Of a stretch of 34,507 nucleotides of DNA, positions 17,099 to 24,795 are shown piece by piece. The stretch comes from Victivallales bacterium (lineage in GTDB: Bacteria; Verrucomicrobiota; Lentisphaeria; Oligosphaerales; Oligosphaeraceae): the NCBI GenBank assembly GCA_017535315.1, contig JAFXUD010000027.1:1-34507 (forward strand), given 5' to 3'. How positions within the stretch are numbered: position 1 is the stretch's first letter; every line of letters starts with the position of its first letter. Under the pieces are notes generated by a model. The model ran no database searches and had not been told where the DNA came from. It saw only the letters and a program-made list of their open reading frames with translations. Made by a program: the position numbers and the translations under genes.

Positions 17099-17854
17099 TC
17101 AATGGACGCCGTTTTTGCGTAGATCATAGCAATCCACGCAGCGGAAAATCTCCAGTCCATAAAGCGGAGTGGTGTTTTGTTTGGCGTGGACGGTGAAGGT
17201 ATCGCCAGACTGAAGGGGAATCAGCCTGGAGTCGTTGTCGGCTCCCATCACGGCAGGGCCGCGAAGAAGCTCAACGGTGATTTGGGAGGCCTCGCCAATG
17301 ACGGCGAAGCCCATCAGGTCCATGGCGTTGTTGAAGGCAAGCCCGAGGCCCGTGGTGAAGTTTCCGCGTGAGATGCTCTGGAAGTATCCCGTGCTGCCGA
17401 ATGGCGTTGAGATCACGAGGGAATCAGCCACGACCTGTGGTCTGAACAACTCGCCGTCAACCCAGATCCTGTAGCGGATGGCACTGGCTTTTTGGGTGCG
17501 GTCCAGCAGAATCTCATTGATGCCGCTGATGCTCTCGCCGCTGGCCTTCTTCGCCACGACCTTCAAAAGCATGACGGGCTTCAGTTGCCCTGCAAAGAGC
17601 TTCTGCAAGGTGCTGATTTCCGAATGACGTGGGCATTTGGGGTTTTCGCGGTGGTCGCGAATCGGGCATTTCGGCACGCCTGGATAGTTGCGCTCCGCCC
17701 CCAGCAAGGCACCGTCCCCACCATGCGAGATGACCAGGTCTGGCGATTCCTCGACAATCTTGCAAGGAAACATCTTCAGCATAGGGAGCAAATCCTCTAG
17801 ATTGCGCCCTACGACCGCCACGCGGATTTCTTTTTTCTGGAAGATGCTGTCCAT
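17099..17854 (-). CDS. nadK: NAD kinase
   Basis: The 251-residue cytosolic enzyme phosphorylates NAD to NADP using ATP or polyphosphate. It has the GGDG motif (45-48, ISHGGDGALLGAE), NE (113-114, INEILLDR) and the STPFGSTGY motif (149-157). After the GGDG motif most NAD kinases have G-x-N-x-G-x-LGFL; here the sequence is YPGVPKCPIRDHRENPKCPRHSE, with two CP pairs in place of the glycine-rich strand. That region normally contacts the substrate, so substrate handling may differ. GAGGAG precedes the ATG; the gene follows the FAD oxidoreductase by 9 bp. Confidence 0.88.
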   Translation of the reverse strand: MDSIFQKKEIRVAVVGRNLEDLLPMLKMFPCKIVEESPDLVISHGGDGALLGAERNYPGVPKCPIRDHRENPKCPRHSEISTLQKLFAGQLKPVMLLKVVAKKASGESISGINEILLDRTQKASAIRYRIWVDGELFRPQVVADSLVISTPFGSTGYFQSISRGNFTTGLGLAFNNAMDLMGFAVIGEASQITVELLRGPAVMGADNDSRLIPLQSGDTFTVHAKQNTTPLYGLEIFRCVDCYDLRKNGVH

Positions 17855-17863
17855 AAATGCTCC

Positions 17864-19132
17864 TCAAGGGGCGGGGGTGATGATCTGCGGGGGCAGGATT
17901 TTTCCCGTAGCCGCGAAATAGCCCGCGCCTTCGCCCATGGCAACGGCGTTGCCCGTTACGCGATAGCTGGAGTGGGCGAGGAAGTCGCCGCTGATGCAAC
18001 GCCCCGCCATCAGGAGGTTATCGACATCCGCCGCCTGCATTGAGCGCATCGGGATGTCGTATGGCTTGGAGTGCCAGGCTTGCTGGACGACACCTTTGCC
18101 CTCCTCCTTGGATGGCGCATGCACATCGACGCCAAAGTTCACATGGCAGACGGCATCTTCGAAGCTCGCACCGTTGCGAATGTCGTCGTCGGAAATCATG
18201 TATCTCCCCGTCAGGCGACGCCCTTCACGGACGCCGATCTGTTCGGGCGTGGCCACAAGGCGCACGTTCTTCCAGACACCGCCCTGGCTGCGGAGCGCCT
18301 GCGTGATTTTCATCAGTTCGCGGCGTCCCTCCAAGGTGGCTTTCGTCACGTCGGTCTCCTTGAAGCCACAGAAACCATATTCGTGGTTGGTCTGGATGAG
18401 GAAGAGGTCTTCGCGCACAGGCATAAGGGTGGGGTTGGCATAAGAGGGGGAGTGGCCGCCCGCTTCCATCACTGCGCGGAAACGGATTTTGGGCTCATGC
18501 CAAGAAACTTCCGCTACGCGGTCGGTGGGGCGCATGAAGGGCTCCATATCCTGGAGATGCAGGCCCGTCAGCATGCCCGTGAAGGACATGGGCTGCACGC
18601 GCCCCGTCCCGCGTTCCGCATAGTCGTAGCGGTTGCCCGCCTGCACGCCAAAGTCGCCGTTGCCCGTGCAGTCGATGAAGGTTTTGGCTCCGAAAGCAAG
18701 CCGCCCCGAGGGGTTTTCCACGATGGCGTGGCAGATGATGCGCCCGTCCATGTCGGCGGCAACAACCCGCGTGTGGAGATGGATATCGACTCCCGCCTCA
18801 AGGCACATATCCTCCAGCAGGAGCTTGAGTTCCTCCACGTCGGCTGCGTGGTTGTAGGTGCCAGAAGGGTTGCGTCCGCGCGCGTCTCGCTCCTCCAGCT
18901 TGTCAAGCAGCTCTTTCATGATGCCGCCCTTCTGCTTGTAGTCGAGGAACCATGCAAGAAGCCCCGAGGTCCAGATGCCACCCAGGCAGCCTGTCGATTC
19001 CAGCAGGCAGCATTTCGCGCCGTTTCTGGCCGCAGACAATGCGGCGGCAACCCCCGCTGGACCAGCGCCGCAGACGCATACATCGTAGTTTCCGAATACT
19101 TCTGTGTTTCGAGGCTTCTCTTGTATAAACAT
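17864..19132 (-). CDS. FAD-dependent oxidoreductase (FAD-binding, PF12831 type)
   Basis: The protein has 422 residues. The N-terminal Rossmann motif GAGPAGVAAALSAARNG (22-38) with Glu45 at the end of beta2 binds FAD. The rest includes STGCLGGIWTSGLL, typical of the 'FAD-dependent oxidoreductase' family abundant beside glycoside genes in Lentisphaerota and Bacteroidota, the ATG-like FIDCTGNGDFG, and a closing second FAD motif (ADVDNLLMAGRCISGDF). No signal peptide. It is encoded next to a LarA-like enzyme and an SGNH hydrolase, suggesting a shared hydroxyacid or sugar-acid pathway, which is inference. AGGAG precedes the ATG. Confidence 0.88.
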   Translation of the reverse strand: MFIQEKPRNTEVFGNYDVCVCGAGPAGVAAALSAARNGAKCCLLESTGCLGGIWTSGLLAWFLDYKQKGGIMKELLDKLEERDARGRNPSGTYNHAADVEELKLLLEDMCLEAGVDIHLHTRVVAADMDGRIICHAIVENPSGRLAFGAKTFIDCTGNGDFGVQAGNRYDYAERGTGRVQPMSFTGMLTGLHLQDMEPFMRPTDRVAEVSWHEPKIRFRAVMEAGGHSPSYANPTLMPVREDLFLIQTNHEYGFCGFKETDVTKATLEGRRELMKITQALRSQGGVWKNVRLVATPEQIGVREGRRLTGRYMISDDDIRNGASFEDAVCHVNFGVDVHAPSKEEGKGVVQQAWHSKPYDIPMRSMQAADVDNLLMAGRCISGDFLAHSSYRVTGNAVAMGEGAGYFAATGKILPPQIITPAP

Positions 19133-19150
19133 CGTTTCGCTCCTATGGAA

Positions 19151-20002
19151 TCAAATTCCCTTATCGACAGCTTCCTGGGCGATGCCCTTGAGGAACTCTA
19201 TGTCATCGTCGGCTATCATGTCAGGCTTGAAGGTGACTTCCGAGACAGGCCTGCCGTAGAGCTTGGCAAACCAGACACACGCCTGCAGGAACTCGCCGCG
19301 CTTGTTCAGGTGGATGCAGTCGCGTCTGATGTAGAGCTTGCCCTCGGCATCCTTTGCCCAAGAGGCGGCGCCGACCAACGCGCCCGCCTGCGGTGGCAGA
19401 TCGGGCCAGCGCAGTGTGTTCAGCAAGGAGGGCGAGTAGTTTTCAAAGGGCTTCTCCTGCTTGGCACGCGCCATCTGCACTGCCAGCCCCACAGGGACGA
19501 TGCGCAGGCCGCCCAGGTCGGCGGAAAGCCGTTTATAAGCGTCCGTCAGCCGTTCGTACATCTCCGTCTGGTTGATGCCCCACAAACCGCTGGTCAGAAG
19601 GCGTGGGTCGTCTGCACGGTAGGCCCAGGTCTGCTGGATAACGACTTCCGCGTTCGGTGCGAAGCGCTTGATGTAGTCGTAGATGTTCTTGGCGTATGGC
19701 TGGTAGGTCTCGTATTTCCAGCTGTAATGGCTTGCCTGCTGGATGGAAACAATGTCCCACTGCTCGCGGGCCAGGATTTCGCGCAGCTTGAAGCGCCTGT
19801 CCTGATACATGCTATAGACGCCGTCGCTCTCCTCGTCCGAAATGTATTTCCAGTGTCGGTGGAGTTCGCAGCCGCCGTGGCTAGCGCCCTCTAGGTAAAG
19901 CTCGCAGCCTGCGGAAGCGACGACATCGGGGAAGAAGACTTTCAGGCTGTTGCTGAAACTGTTTCCGATATTCAGGACTTTCAGTGATTTCTTTGCGTCC
20001 AT
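19151..20002 (-). CDS. SGNH/GDSL-like hydrolase (DUF4886-type)
   Basis: The 283-residue protein has block I GNSFS (13-17, candidate nucleophile Ser15), the following block ASHGGCELHRHW, DIVSIQQASHYS, VVIQQTWAYR and the C-terminal DCIHLNKRGEF. The last contains the Asp-x-x-His pair of the SGNH triad. Lack of a signal peptide suggests a cytosolic esterase; the substrate could be an acetylated or acylated sugar. It sits 6 bp after the LarA-like gene and 18 bp before the FAD oxidoreductase, so all three are almost certainly co-transcribed. Confidence 0.8.
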   Translation of the reverse strand: MDAKKSLKVLNIGNSFSNSLKVFFPDVVASAGCELYLEGASHGGCELHRHWKYISDEESDGVYSMYQDRRFKLREILAREQWDIVSIQQASHYSWKYETYQPYAKNIYDYIKRFAPNAEVVIQQTWAYRADDPRLLTSGLWGINQTEMYERLTDAYKRLSADLGGLRIVPVGLAVQMARAKQEKPFENYSPSLLNTLRWPDLPPQAGALVGAASWAKDAEGKLYIRRDCIHLNKRGEFLQACVWFAKLYGRPVSEVTFKPDMIADDDIEFLKGIAQEAVDKGI

Positions 20003-20008
20003 GATGGT

Positions 20009-21301
20009 TCAATCCTTGAAGAACTTGGATTTAAGGGCCCAGAGGCCGAGGGCTGGGTTACTGATGTAGAAGATTTCCTCGCCGTCGGGCAGCGTGTTGA
20101 AGCCGTCCTTGAGCTTGGCGGGGTCATAACGCTTGCTCATTTCGTCGTAGTCGCCGCAAAGGAAGCCGACCGCTTCCACCTCCTTGTGGTCGATGTCATG
20201 GCCAGGGCAATAGGTGATTCTGAAGCGGCCTTCGCTGGAACCGTGGATGAGGTGCGCTGCCGCACCGAGGTTGTTGCGTAGGTCTTCGTTCTCTTCAACG
20301 GCTTTCAGTGTTGCGGGCGTGCCCTTGTAGCCGTATTTGCGGATGAGCTTGTCGTTGGTCGGATCTTCGCCAAACTGCTTGAGGCCAGGAGCGAGCACAA
20401 TCAAATCACCGTCATCGGCAATCATCATGCGCGTGCGGTAAACGGCCTTGTTACCCAACCAGGTGCTCCTGAACTCCTCGGGATCCAGATAGACAACCAC
20501 TTTTTTCACAGGCTTGTCCATCAGGTCCAGGTTGACCTTCTGGCAGAGCTCCACGCCCTGCGCAAAGGTGGCGTCGTCATCGCCGATGAAGAGCCCGCGC
20601 ATCTCCATCTTGTTGGTGGCGAAATTCTTCTGCATGACCGTCATGATAAAGACGAGCGGCAGTTCATTCAGGAAAGTATGGACGGCATAGTTGTAGAGCT
20701 TGCGGACAGGCGTCTCATTCACGCCCATGAGGTTCTCCAGGCCAGCCGTCGCGCCGAGGAAGTGCGACTTGTTGATCATGTCCGAGCCGCCAACGCCAAC
20801 CATGATGTTCTTCGTGTAGTTCGCCATACCCACGACTTCGTGCGGGACAATCTGGCCAACGGAGAGAATCAGGTCATAGCCGTTAAAGAGAATCTTGTTG
20901 CACTGCGCCTTGACGGAGTAGCTCAGCTTGCCATCCGACCACTTCTTGATGAGCTCGGAGGGGACTTCGCCCAGCGTGACGACATCGTTGCGCCAGTCGT
21001 GGACGATAAAGCGGTCCAGCGGTATCTTGTCACCGAACATCGTGCGGATTTCTGATTCGGTCATGGGGAAGTGCGTGCCCAGCGCGGGGATGATATCAAC
21101 CTGCGCGGTCGGGGCAATCAAATCGTACAGCATGGCGGTCAGTACGCCCGCGTTGGAGTTGAAGCGCGTGAAGTCAGGCGGGATGATAAGCACCTTCTTC
21201 AACGGCTTGTTTATCTTCGCAATGGCTTCCTTCAGAAGAGCCCTCTTGTCGTCATCCGTCAGGGCAAGGTTGATTCCTGAACGAGAGGCAAATGTCGTCA
21301 T
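20009..21301 (-). CDS. LarA-like nickel-dependent hydroxyacid racemase/epimerase family enzyme
   Basis: The 430-residue protein has the LarA (DUF2088) fold signatures PPDFTRFNS (41-49), ALGTHFPMTESE (73-84), GQIVPHEVVGMANYTKN (149-165) and NKSHFLGA (177-184). Asp43, Arg46, His77, His154, Lys164 and His180 line up with the LarA substrate, catalytic, cofactor-lysine and nickel positions. The spacing 154-164-180 equals the 174-184-200 spacing of Lactiplantibacillus LarA (from memory). Such enzymes need the nickel-pincer nucleotide cofactor made by LarB/LarC/LarE, none of which are in this window. The substrate may be lactate or another 2-hydroxyacid or sugar acid. AAGGA precedes the ATG. First gene of the 21301-to-14608 run. 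Confidence 0.82.
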   Translation of the reverse strand: MTTFASRSGINLALTDDDKRALLKEAIAKINKPLKKVLIIPPDFTRFNSNAGVLTAMLYDLIAPTAQVDIIPALGTHFPMTESEIRTMFGDKIPLDRFIVHDWRNDVVTLGEVPSELIKKWSDGKLSYSVKAQCNKILFNGYDLILSVGQIVPHEVVGMANYTKNIMVGVGGSDMINKSHFLGATAGLENLMGVNETPVRKLYNYAVHTFLNELPLVFIMTVMQKNFATNKMEMRGLFIGDDDATFAQGVELCQKVNLDLMDKPVKKVVVYLDPEEFRSTWLGNKAVYRTRMMIADDGDLIVLAPGLKQFGEDPTNDKLIRKYGYKGTPATLKAVEENEDLRNNLGAAAHLIHGSSEGRFRITYCPGHDIDHKEVEAVGFLCGDYDEMSKRYDPAKLKDGFNTLPDGEEIFYISNPALGLWALKSKFFKD

Positions 21302-21344
21302 AGTTGAATGCTTCCTTGGTTATGTTTGGTTTTGGGAATTGTTT

Positions 21345-21395
21345 CTAGATTGCCTAGATTGCCTTGATATTGCCTTGATTGTCTAGATTATCTAG
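21345..21395. repeat. CTAG nonamer repeat
   Basis: The units are ctagattgc, ctagattgc, cttgatattgc, cttgattgt, ctagattat and ctag, placed between two minus-strand genes. It is the same family as 5440-5480 in the other orientation, and occupies the space where the promoter of the LarA-like gene would be sought. Confidence 0.8.
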
Positions 21396-21398
21396 TTT

Positions 21399-22052
21399 TT
21401 ATTCAAAAGGCTTCATGATTTCGTTGCCGAACTCCACACTACCTGGCTTTTTCTCAAAGTCGAGAAGCATGACGAAGCGCTGCGGACGCTTGTCATTGCC
21501 GAGGTATGCGATGCCCGCATGGACTTTGGAGCGCGCCTTCAGGGTATCCGTGTCCAACTTGATTTGCGTCAGCTCATTCTTCAGTGCATTGACCTTGACG
21601 AAGCTGAGGACACTCACGATAAGTAAGATGGCGTTGAGCGCAAGCAAAACAAACAGCAGGGGACTGGTGCCGCCACTGGAAGCAGGGGCTCCAGCCGCCA
21701 CAAAAGCGGGCGCGGGCGCAGGAGTGGCTGGCTTTGCCGCCGCTGGCTGCGCAGGGGCTTTTGCCGCAGCAGGTTGTGCGGCGGGCTTCGCCGCCCCCAC
21801 TGGTGGACGCGGCCCCGTCATACCAGGCTTGCCAAGGCCAGGTTTGCCCATTCCAGGTTTGCCAAGGCCAGGCTTGCCCATCCCTGGCTTGCCAAGGCCA
21901 GGCTTCGGAGCCGCTGGCTTGGCGACCTCTTCTGCTGGCGGATTCTCGACAGGGGCCTCCTCTTGCTGAGCGTTATTCTCCGCATTCTCCTGGGCCTTTT
22001 CCTGGGGTTCGTCAAAAATCGACAAGACATCATCCAAGTTGTTGTCAGCCAT
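21399..22052 (-). CDS. GKPG-repeat single-pass membrane protein, unknown function
   Basis: The 217-residue protein starts with an acidic Gln/Glu-rich segment (DVLSIFDEPQEKAQENAENN). It continues with GLGKPGM/GMGKPGL repeats, six in a row from about residue 52, and then an Ala/Pro-rich linker. One transmembrane helix follows (SPLLFVLLALNAILLIVSVLSFV) and then a short coiled-coil-like segment (ALKNELTQIKLDTDTLKARS) before a ~40-residue C-terminal domain. The architecture is cytoplasmic low-complexity arm, TM, periplasmic tail. I do not recognise a family. AGGAG is 8 bp before the ATG; a structured 162-bp element lies just upstream. Confidence 0.75.
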   Translation of the reverse strand: MADNNLDDVLSIFDEPQEKAQENAENNAQQEEAPVENPPAEEVAKPAAPKPGLGKPGMGKPGLGKPGMGKPGLGKPGMTGPRPPVGAAKPAAQPAAAKAPAQPAAAKPATPAPAPAFVAAGAPASSGGTSPLLFVLLALNAILLIVSVLSFVKVNALKNELTQIKLDTDTLKARSKVHAGIAYLGNDKRPQRFVMLLDFEKKPGSVEFGNEIMKPFE

Positions 22053-22110
22053 AATCTTCTACTCCTATCAGTCTATGAGGTTCTCTTGGTGGATTCAAAC
22101 ACTTGTTTCC

Positions 22111-22272
22111 TTAAGAGGCAATTTCAAAACTAACGCGAAATGCGCTAAAAGATGGGCGCAGTGGCTAAGGCAACGGCTCGAAGCCGCACTTTCGTGCGGC
22201 GAGAGGTGTTGCCAACGCCAATGTGTTCATGTTGACGCGCATTTCGATGATAGTTTTGAAATTGCCTCTTAA
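22111..22272. mobile_element. 162-bp nested inverted-repeat element (MITE or structured RNA)
   Basis: The perfect 22-bp terminal inverted repeats 22111-22132 and 22251-22272 begin and end with TTAA. Inside, 22136-22145 pairs with 22237-22246, ggcaac (22169-22174) with gttgcc (22208-22213), and a central stem 22183-22189 pairs with 22194-22200 around a TTTC loop. No open reading frame of note is inside. The nesting would make one long hairpin. The element lies in the 338-bp gap upstream of the GKPG-repeat gene. Confidence 0.65.
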
Positions 22273-22320
22273 TGTAACATCGTTTTCGTTTTTTACCATT
22301 GATAGTACCTAAAGTAATAG

Positions 22321-22371
22321 CAAAACGAGCGCGTAACCAGGTGCTTTATGCCTGATTACGCGCTCGTTTTG
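22321..22371 (-). terminator. 21-bp hairpin after pseudopilin copy 7
   Basis: The arms 22321-22341 and 22351-22371 pair over 21 bp with one mismatch around a 9-nt loop. It follows the stop of the minus-strand pseudopilin by 19 bp. No strong U-tract is present. Confidence 0.6.
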
Positions 22372-22390
22372 AAATTAAATACCTATTTGT

Positions 22391-23122
22391 TCAAGGCGAC
22401 ACTGCAATCTCTGCCCCGTCCTTGCAGGCATAGATGGCTCTTTTATTCTCATTCCAGGCAACGTACTCGACCCACCATATTTCCGCCAGTTCGCTAACAG
22501 ACTTGATGGACTGGACATGGCCGTCCAGCATCATCAAATTGCAGGCGCCATTGCCGTGGGCATTCATGTTGAAATACCCTTTATCACTATTGACTGCGGT
22601 GCGCGCAACTTCGAATTGATAATTAAATCCGATACGCCAACTGTCCCCCAGAAGGACAAAACTGGCAGGGGCCTTCGTCAGCTTCGTAGGCAGAAAGTAA
22701 TCTACTTTGGAACTCGAATCATCGGGATTGTGCGGGGCACGTAAACCTACTTGTCCAAAGCCGTTGGGACGGCCATTACTCTGAGGGGAGCCGTACACCC
22801 TCTGCTTATTAATGAGAGCATAGGGTTCATTTGCTGGGCAGAAGGTCTCCTTGCACTCCAATACACTCTTGCTGGAAAGATACCCATCCTGAACAAAGGC
22901 GTCTGTCCAGCAGGTACTCTGCTTATAGCACTCGCAGAGAATGCCATGGTAGTCATCAATGTAGAGGGTATGAGCAAGGGAACATTGCTTAAGGTTGTTG
23001 GTGCAGGTAATGGCACGCGCCTTCGCTCGAGCCTTGGCCAGCGCGGGCAATAGCATGGCCGCCAGAATGGCAATGATGGCGATAACGACCAGTAATTCAA
23101 TCAGTGTAAACAAGCGTTTCAT
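22391..23122 (-). CDS. pseudopilin-like protein, copy 7 (divergent, H-X10-DG)
   Basis: The protein has 243 residues. MKRL precedes the [20 protein letters not shown] helix (Leu at -1), then [35 protein letters not shown]. The body differs from copies 1-6, with a Cys-rich segment ([21 protein letters not shown]). The C-terminal motif reads [15 protein letters not shown], with ten rather than nine residues between His and DG. A GGGAG lies 8 bp before the ATG. It stands alone, far from the clusters at 3-9 kb, and probably belongs to a separate subfamily. Likely inner-membrane anchored pseudopilin-like protein. Confidence 0.85.
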   Translation of the reverse strand: MKRLFTLIELLVVIAIIAILAAMLLPALAKARAKARAITCTNNLKQCSLAHTLYIDDYHGILCECYKQSTCWTDAFVQDGYLSSKSVLECKETFCPANEPYALINKQRVYGSPQSNGRPNGFGQVGLRAPHNPDDSSSKVDYFLPTKLTKAPASFVLLGDSWRIGFNYQFEVARTAVNSDKGYFNMNAHGNGACNLMMLDGHVQSIKSVSELAEIWWVEYVAWNENKRAIYACKDGAEIAVSP

Positions 23123-23250
23123 CGTTCTATCTCCCTGTTCGTTCCAAGGGCGTTAGTTGATTTTCAATCAGTTATGCTTTTTCATATTATACTACCCCCA
23201 AAAGAGGATTTCAAGTATTCCCAATTATTTTTTCTCTGCCTCACCGATTT

Positions 23251-23437
23251 AATAAGCAATAAGCAATAAGCAATTAGTAATTAGCAATTGACAATTGGAA
23301 CGATTCACCTATGGAAAACAGCCTTCACTCCCTTTTTCCTGCGCAATTGCTAATTGCTGAGGTAATTGCTAATTACTAATTGCTAATTGCTAATTACTAA
23401 TTGCTAATTACTAATTGCTAATTACTAATTGCTAATT
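23251..23437. repeat. inverted heptamer arrays around a ~54-bp loop
   Basis: The left arm (23251-23290) consists of agcaata/agcaatt/agtaatt units and the right arm (23344-23437) of about 13 aattgct/aattact 7-bp units, which are their reverse complement. The loop 23291-23343 is unique sequence. With the hairpin at 23463-23477 this is all that fills the 355-bp gap 23123-23477. Confidence 0.85.
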
Positions 23438-23462
23438 CAATCGGTGGATTCAAAAGGGAATT

Positions 23463-23477
23463 GGCTCCTAAGGAGCC
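23463..23477 (-). terminator. short hairpin directly after the pyrD-operon end
   Basis: ggctcct and aggagcc form a 7-bp stem with a one-base loop (effectively six pairs and a TAA loop) immediately beyond the last stop of the operon. It is followed on the minus strand by aattccctttt. Confidence 0.45.
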
Positions 23478-24062
23478 TCATATTCTATCAATCCCTTCTC
23501 TATAGTGCATCGTATATTCTGAAAGGGCTTTTTCGTACCGTCGGTTGTCATCTGCGGAGAAGAACTGGCGGCGAATCTCCGTGTTTCGCTGCACCATCTC
23601 CTTGCCGATTTTCATGGTGCTTTGCAAAACCTGCTGCGCCATCTGCTCATGCTGTTCAAAGTCCTCGCACGTTGTCTGGAGGATGGAATAGGTTTCGGCG
23701 CCAAGCATCTCGGAAAGAAGCTCTGCCTCATTCATCACGGACCCGACATGCTCCGCAAGCAGCTTTAGCATGTTAAGAAGCTGGTCAAGCATTTTCAGAA
23801 AGTGAATCAGTGGCTTGTCTCCCAAGGCCTGTTTGGGATTGCTGAACAACAATGTGGATTTATTCGTGGCTTCAAGCGCCTGTTCTACAAGCACAAGACA
23901 CCTGGCATAGAGCTTAGCCCGCTCTTCACGGTCTTCTGGCCATTTTTCCCGTTCAATGATTTCGCCAAGCCTCTGGCAAGCGGCATCCCGTCTGGCTGTC
24001 CCGACGCAGTGGTTCAGTTCAGCCAGGGTCTGCGCATGTATTCTTGGGGTGCTCTGATCCAT
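23478..24062 (-). CDS. uncharacterised alpha-helical protein
   Basis: The 194-residue protein is predicted to be almost wholly helical and rich in Glu, Gln, Leu and Met, with stretches such as RLGEIIEREKWPEDREERAKLYARCLVLVEQALEA and LLNMLKLLAEHVGSVMNEAELLSEMLGAETYSILQ that look like a helical bundle or coiled coil. No signal peptide or transmembrane segment, so probably cytosolic. I do not recognise a family. It lies 17 bp downstream of the secreted tandem-domain gene and is the last gene of the lexA-to-here run. An AGAGG sits close to the ATG. Confidence 0.7.
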   Translation of the reverse strand: MDQSTPRIHAQTLAELNHCVGTARRDAACQRLGEIIEREKWPEDREERAKLYARCLVLVEQALEATNKSTLLFSNPKQALGDKPLIHFLKMLDQLLNMLKLLAEHVGSVMNEAELLSEMLGAETYSILQTTCEDFEQHEQMAQQVLQSTMKIGKEMVQRNTEIRRQFFSADDNRRYEKALSEYTMHYREGIDRI

Positions 24063-24079
24063 TATCCTCTGAAGAAAAA

Positions 24080-24787
24080 TCAGTTGCCAGAAGCGTTCTC
24101 GTCCACATCAATAACAAGGTCCCACCTTGTCCCGATGGAACTGCATAGGATGGTAAACTCCCCCTGCGCATAAATCCAAGATTCGGATTCCCCTTCTGAA
24201 AGCCTGTGGTTGGAGATAATTCTATCACCATCTGCATTCAGTACCTCATATTTCAGACGTCCTGTCTGGTAGGATTTCGCGGTAATCCGCCAGCGTCTCG
24301 CCTGAATTGTAACCTTTTGTTGCATCTCCTCGCTGGCCTCTCCAGTCCACATTCCGTATCGGGAAAGCCGTTTCTGGGTCTCGGCAGCATTGTCCCTACG
24401 CCATTTGAAGAGCTTCCAACTCGCGATTTCGTCAGTGAACTGCTCGACGACGACCGTCCAGCCGTTGACATCGCCCTCCACACGAAATGCAACCTTTTCC
24501 ATCCCTGGTGTAACATTCCAGGATTCGGTGTATGGTCCTTGTTGGCTGATGGAATTGAATACATGGGAGAGAATCTGACCATCAGGCGTCAATACGTCAA
24601 TGCTCACACCAGAGTGTGTTTTGGCCTGATACTTGATGCGCCACTTTTCGCCTAGCATGGGCATGAGCGTGGTCTGTGTCGTCCCATACCCACTGAACTC
24701 CATCGTCTTTTCCCATTTGTTTGCCTGGGCACTCACCATGACAGCACCCGCAAATAACACCACAATAAGATTTCTCAACAGCTTCAT
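24080..24787 (-). CDS. secreted protein with two tandem beta-rich domains
   Basis: The 235-residue protein has signal peptide MKLLRNLIVVLFAGAVMVSAQA. The mature part is two copies of one module. The first (~residues 45-115) has KWRIKYQAKTHSGVSIDVLTPDGQILSH, TESWNV and GWTVVVEQF. The second (~165-232) has RWRITAKSYQTGRLKYEVLNADGDRIISN, SESWIYAQGEFTILCSS and RWDLVIDV. The pattern of aromatic and hydrophobic residues suggests a jelly-roll/CBM-like sandwich. Function unknown. AGGAG lies ahead of the ATG and the gene follows pyrD by 8 bp. Confidence 0.78.
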   Translation of the reverse strand: MKLLRNLIVVLFAGAVMVSAQANKWEKTMEFSGYGTTQTTLMPMLGEKWRIKYQAKTHSGVSIDVLTPDGQILSHVFNSISQQGPYTESWNVTPGMEKVAFRVEGDVNGWTVVVEQFTDEIASWKLFKWRRDNAAETQKRLSRYGMWTGEASEEMQQKVTIQARRWRITAKSYQTGRLKYEVLNADGDRIISNHRLSEGESESWIYAQGEFTILCSSIGTRWDLVIDVDENASGN

Positions 24788-24795
24788 AACAACTC

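Noticed and set aside
18071-19894. 607-residue open frame on the plus strand
   Set aside because: It runs antisense to the FAD oxidoreductase and SGNH hydrolase genes, which have clear motifs; the plus-strand translation has no recognisable domain and is typical of GC-rich shadow frames.
22111-22272. Insertion sequence
   Set aside because: It has terminal inverted repeats but no transposase reading frame, so at most it is a non-autonomous element.
23251-23437. CRISPR array
   Set aside because: Repeats are 7-bp units directly abutting one another with no spacers of regular size, and no cas gene is present.
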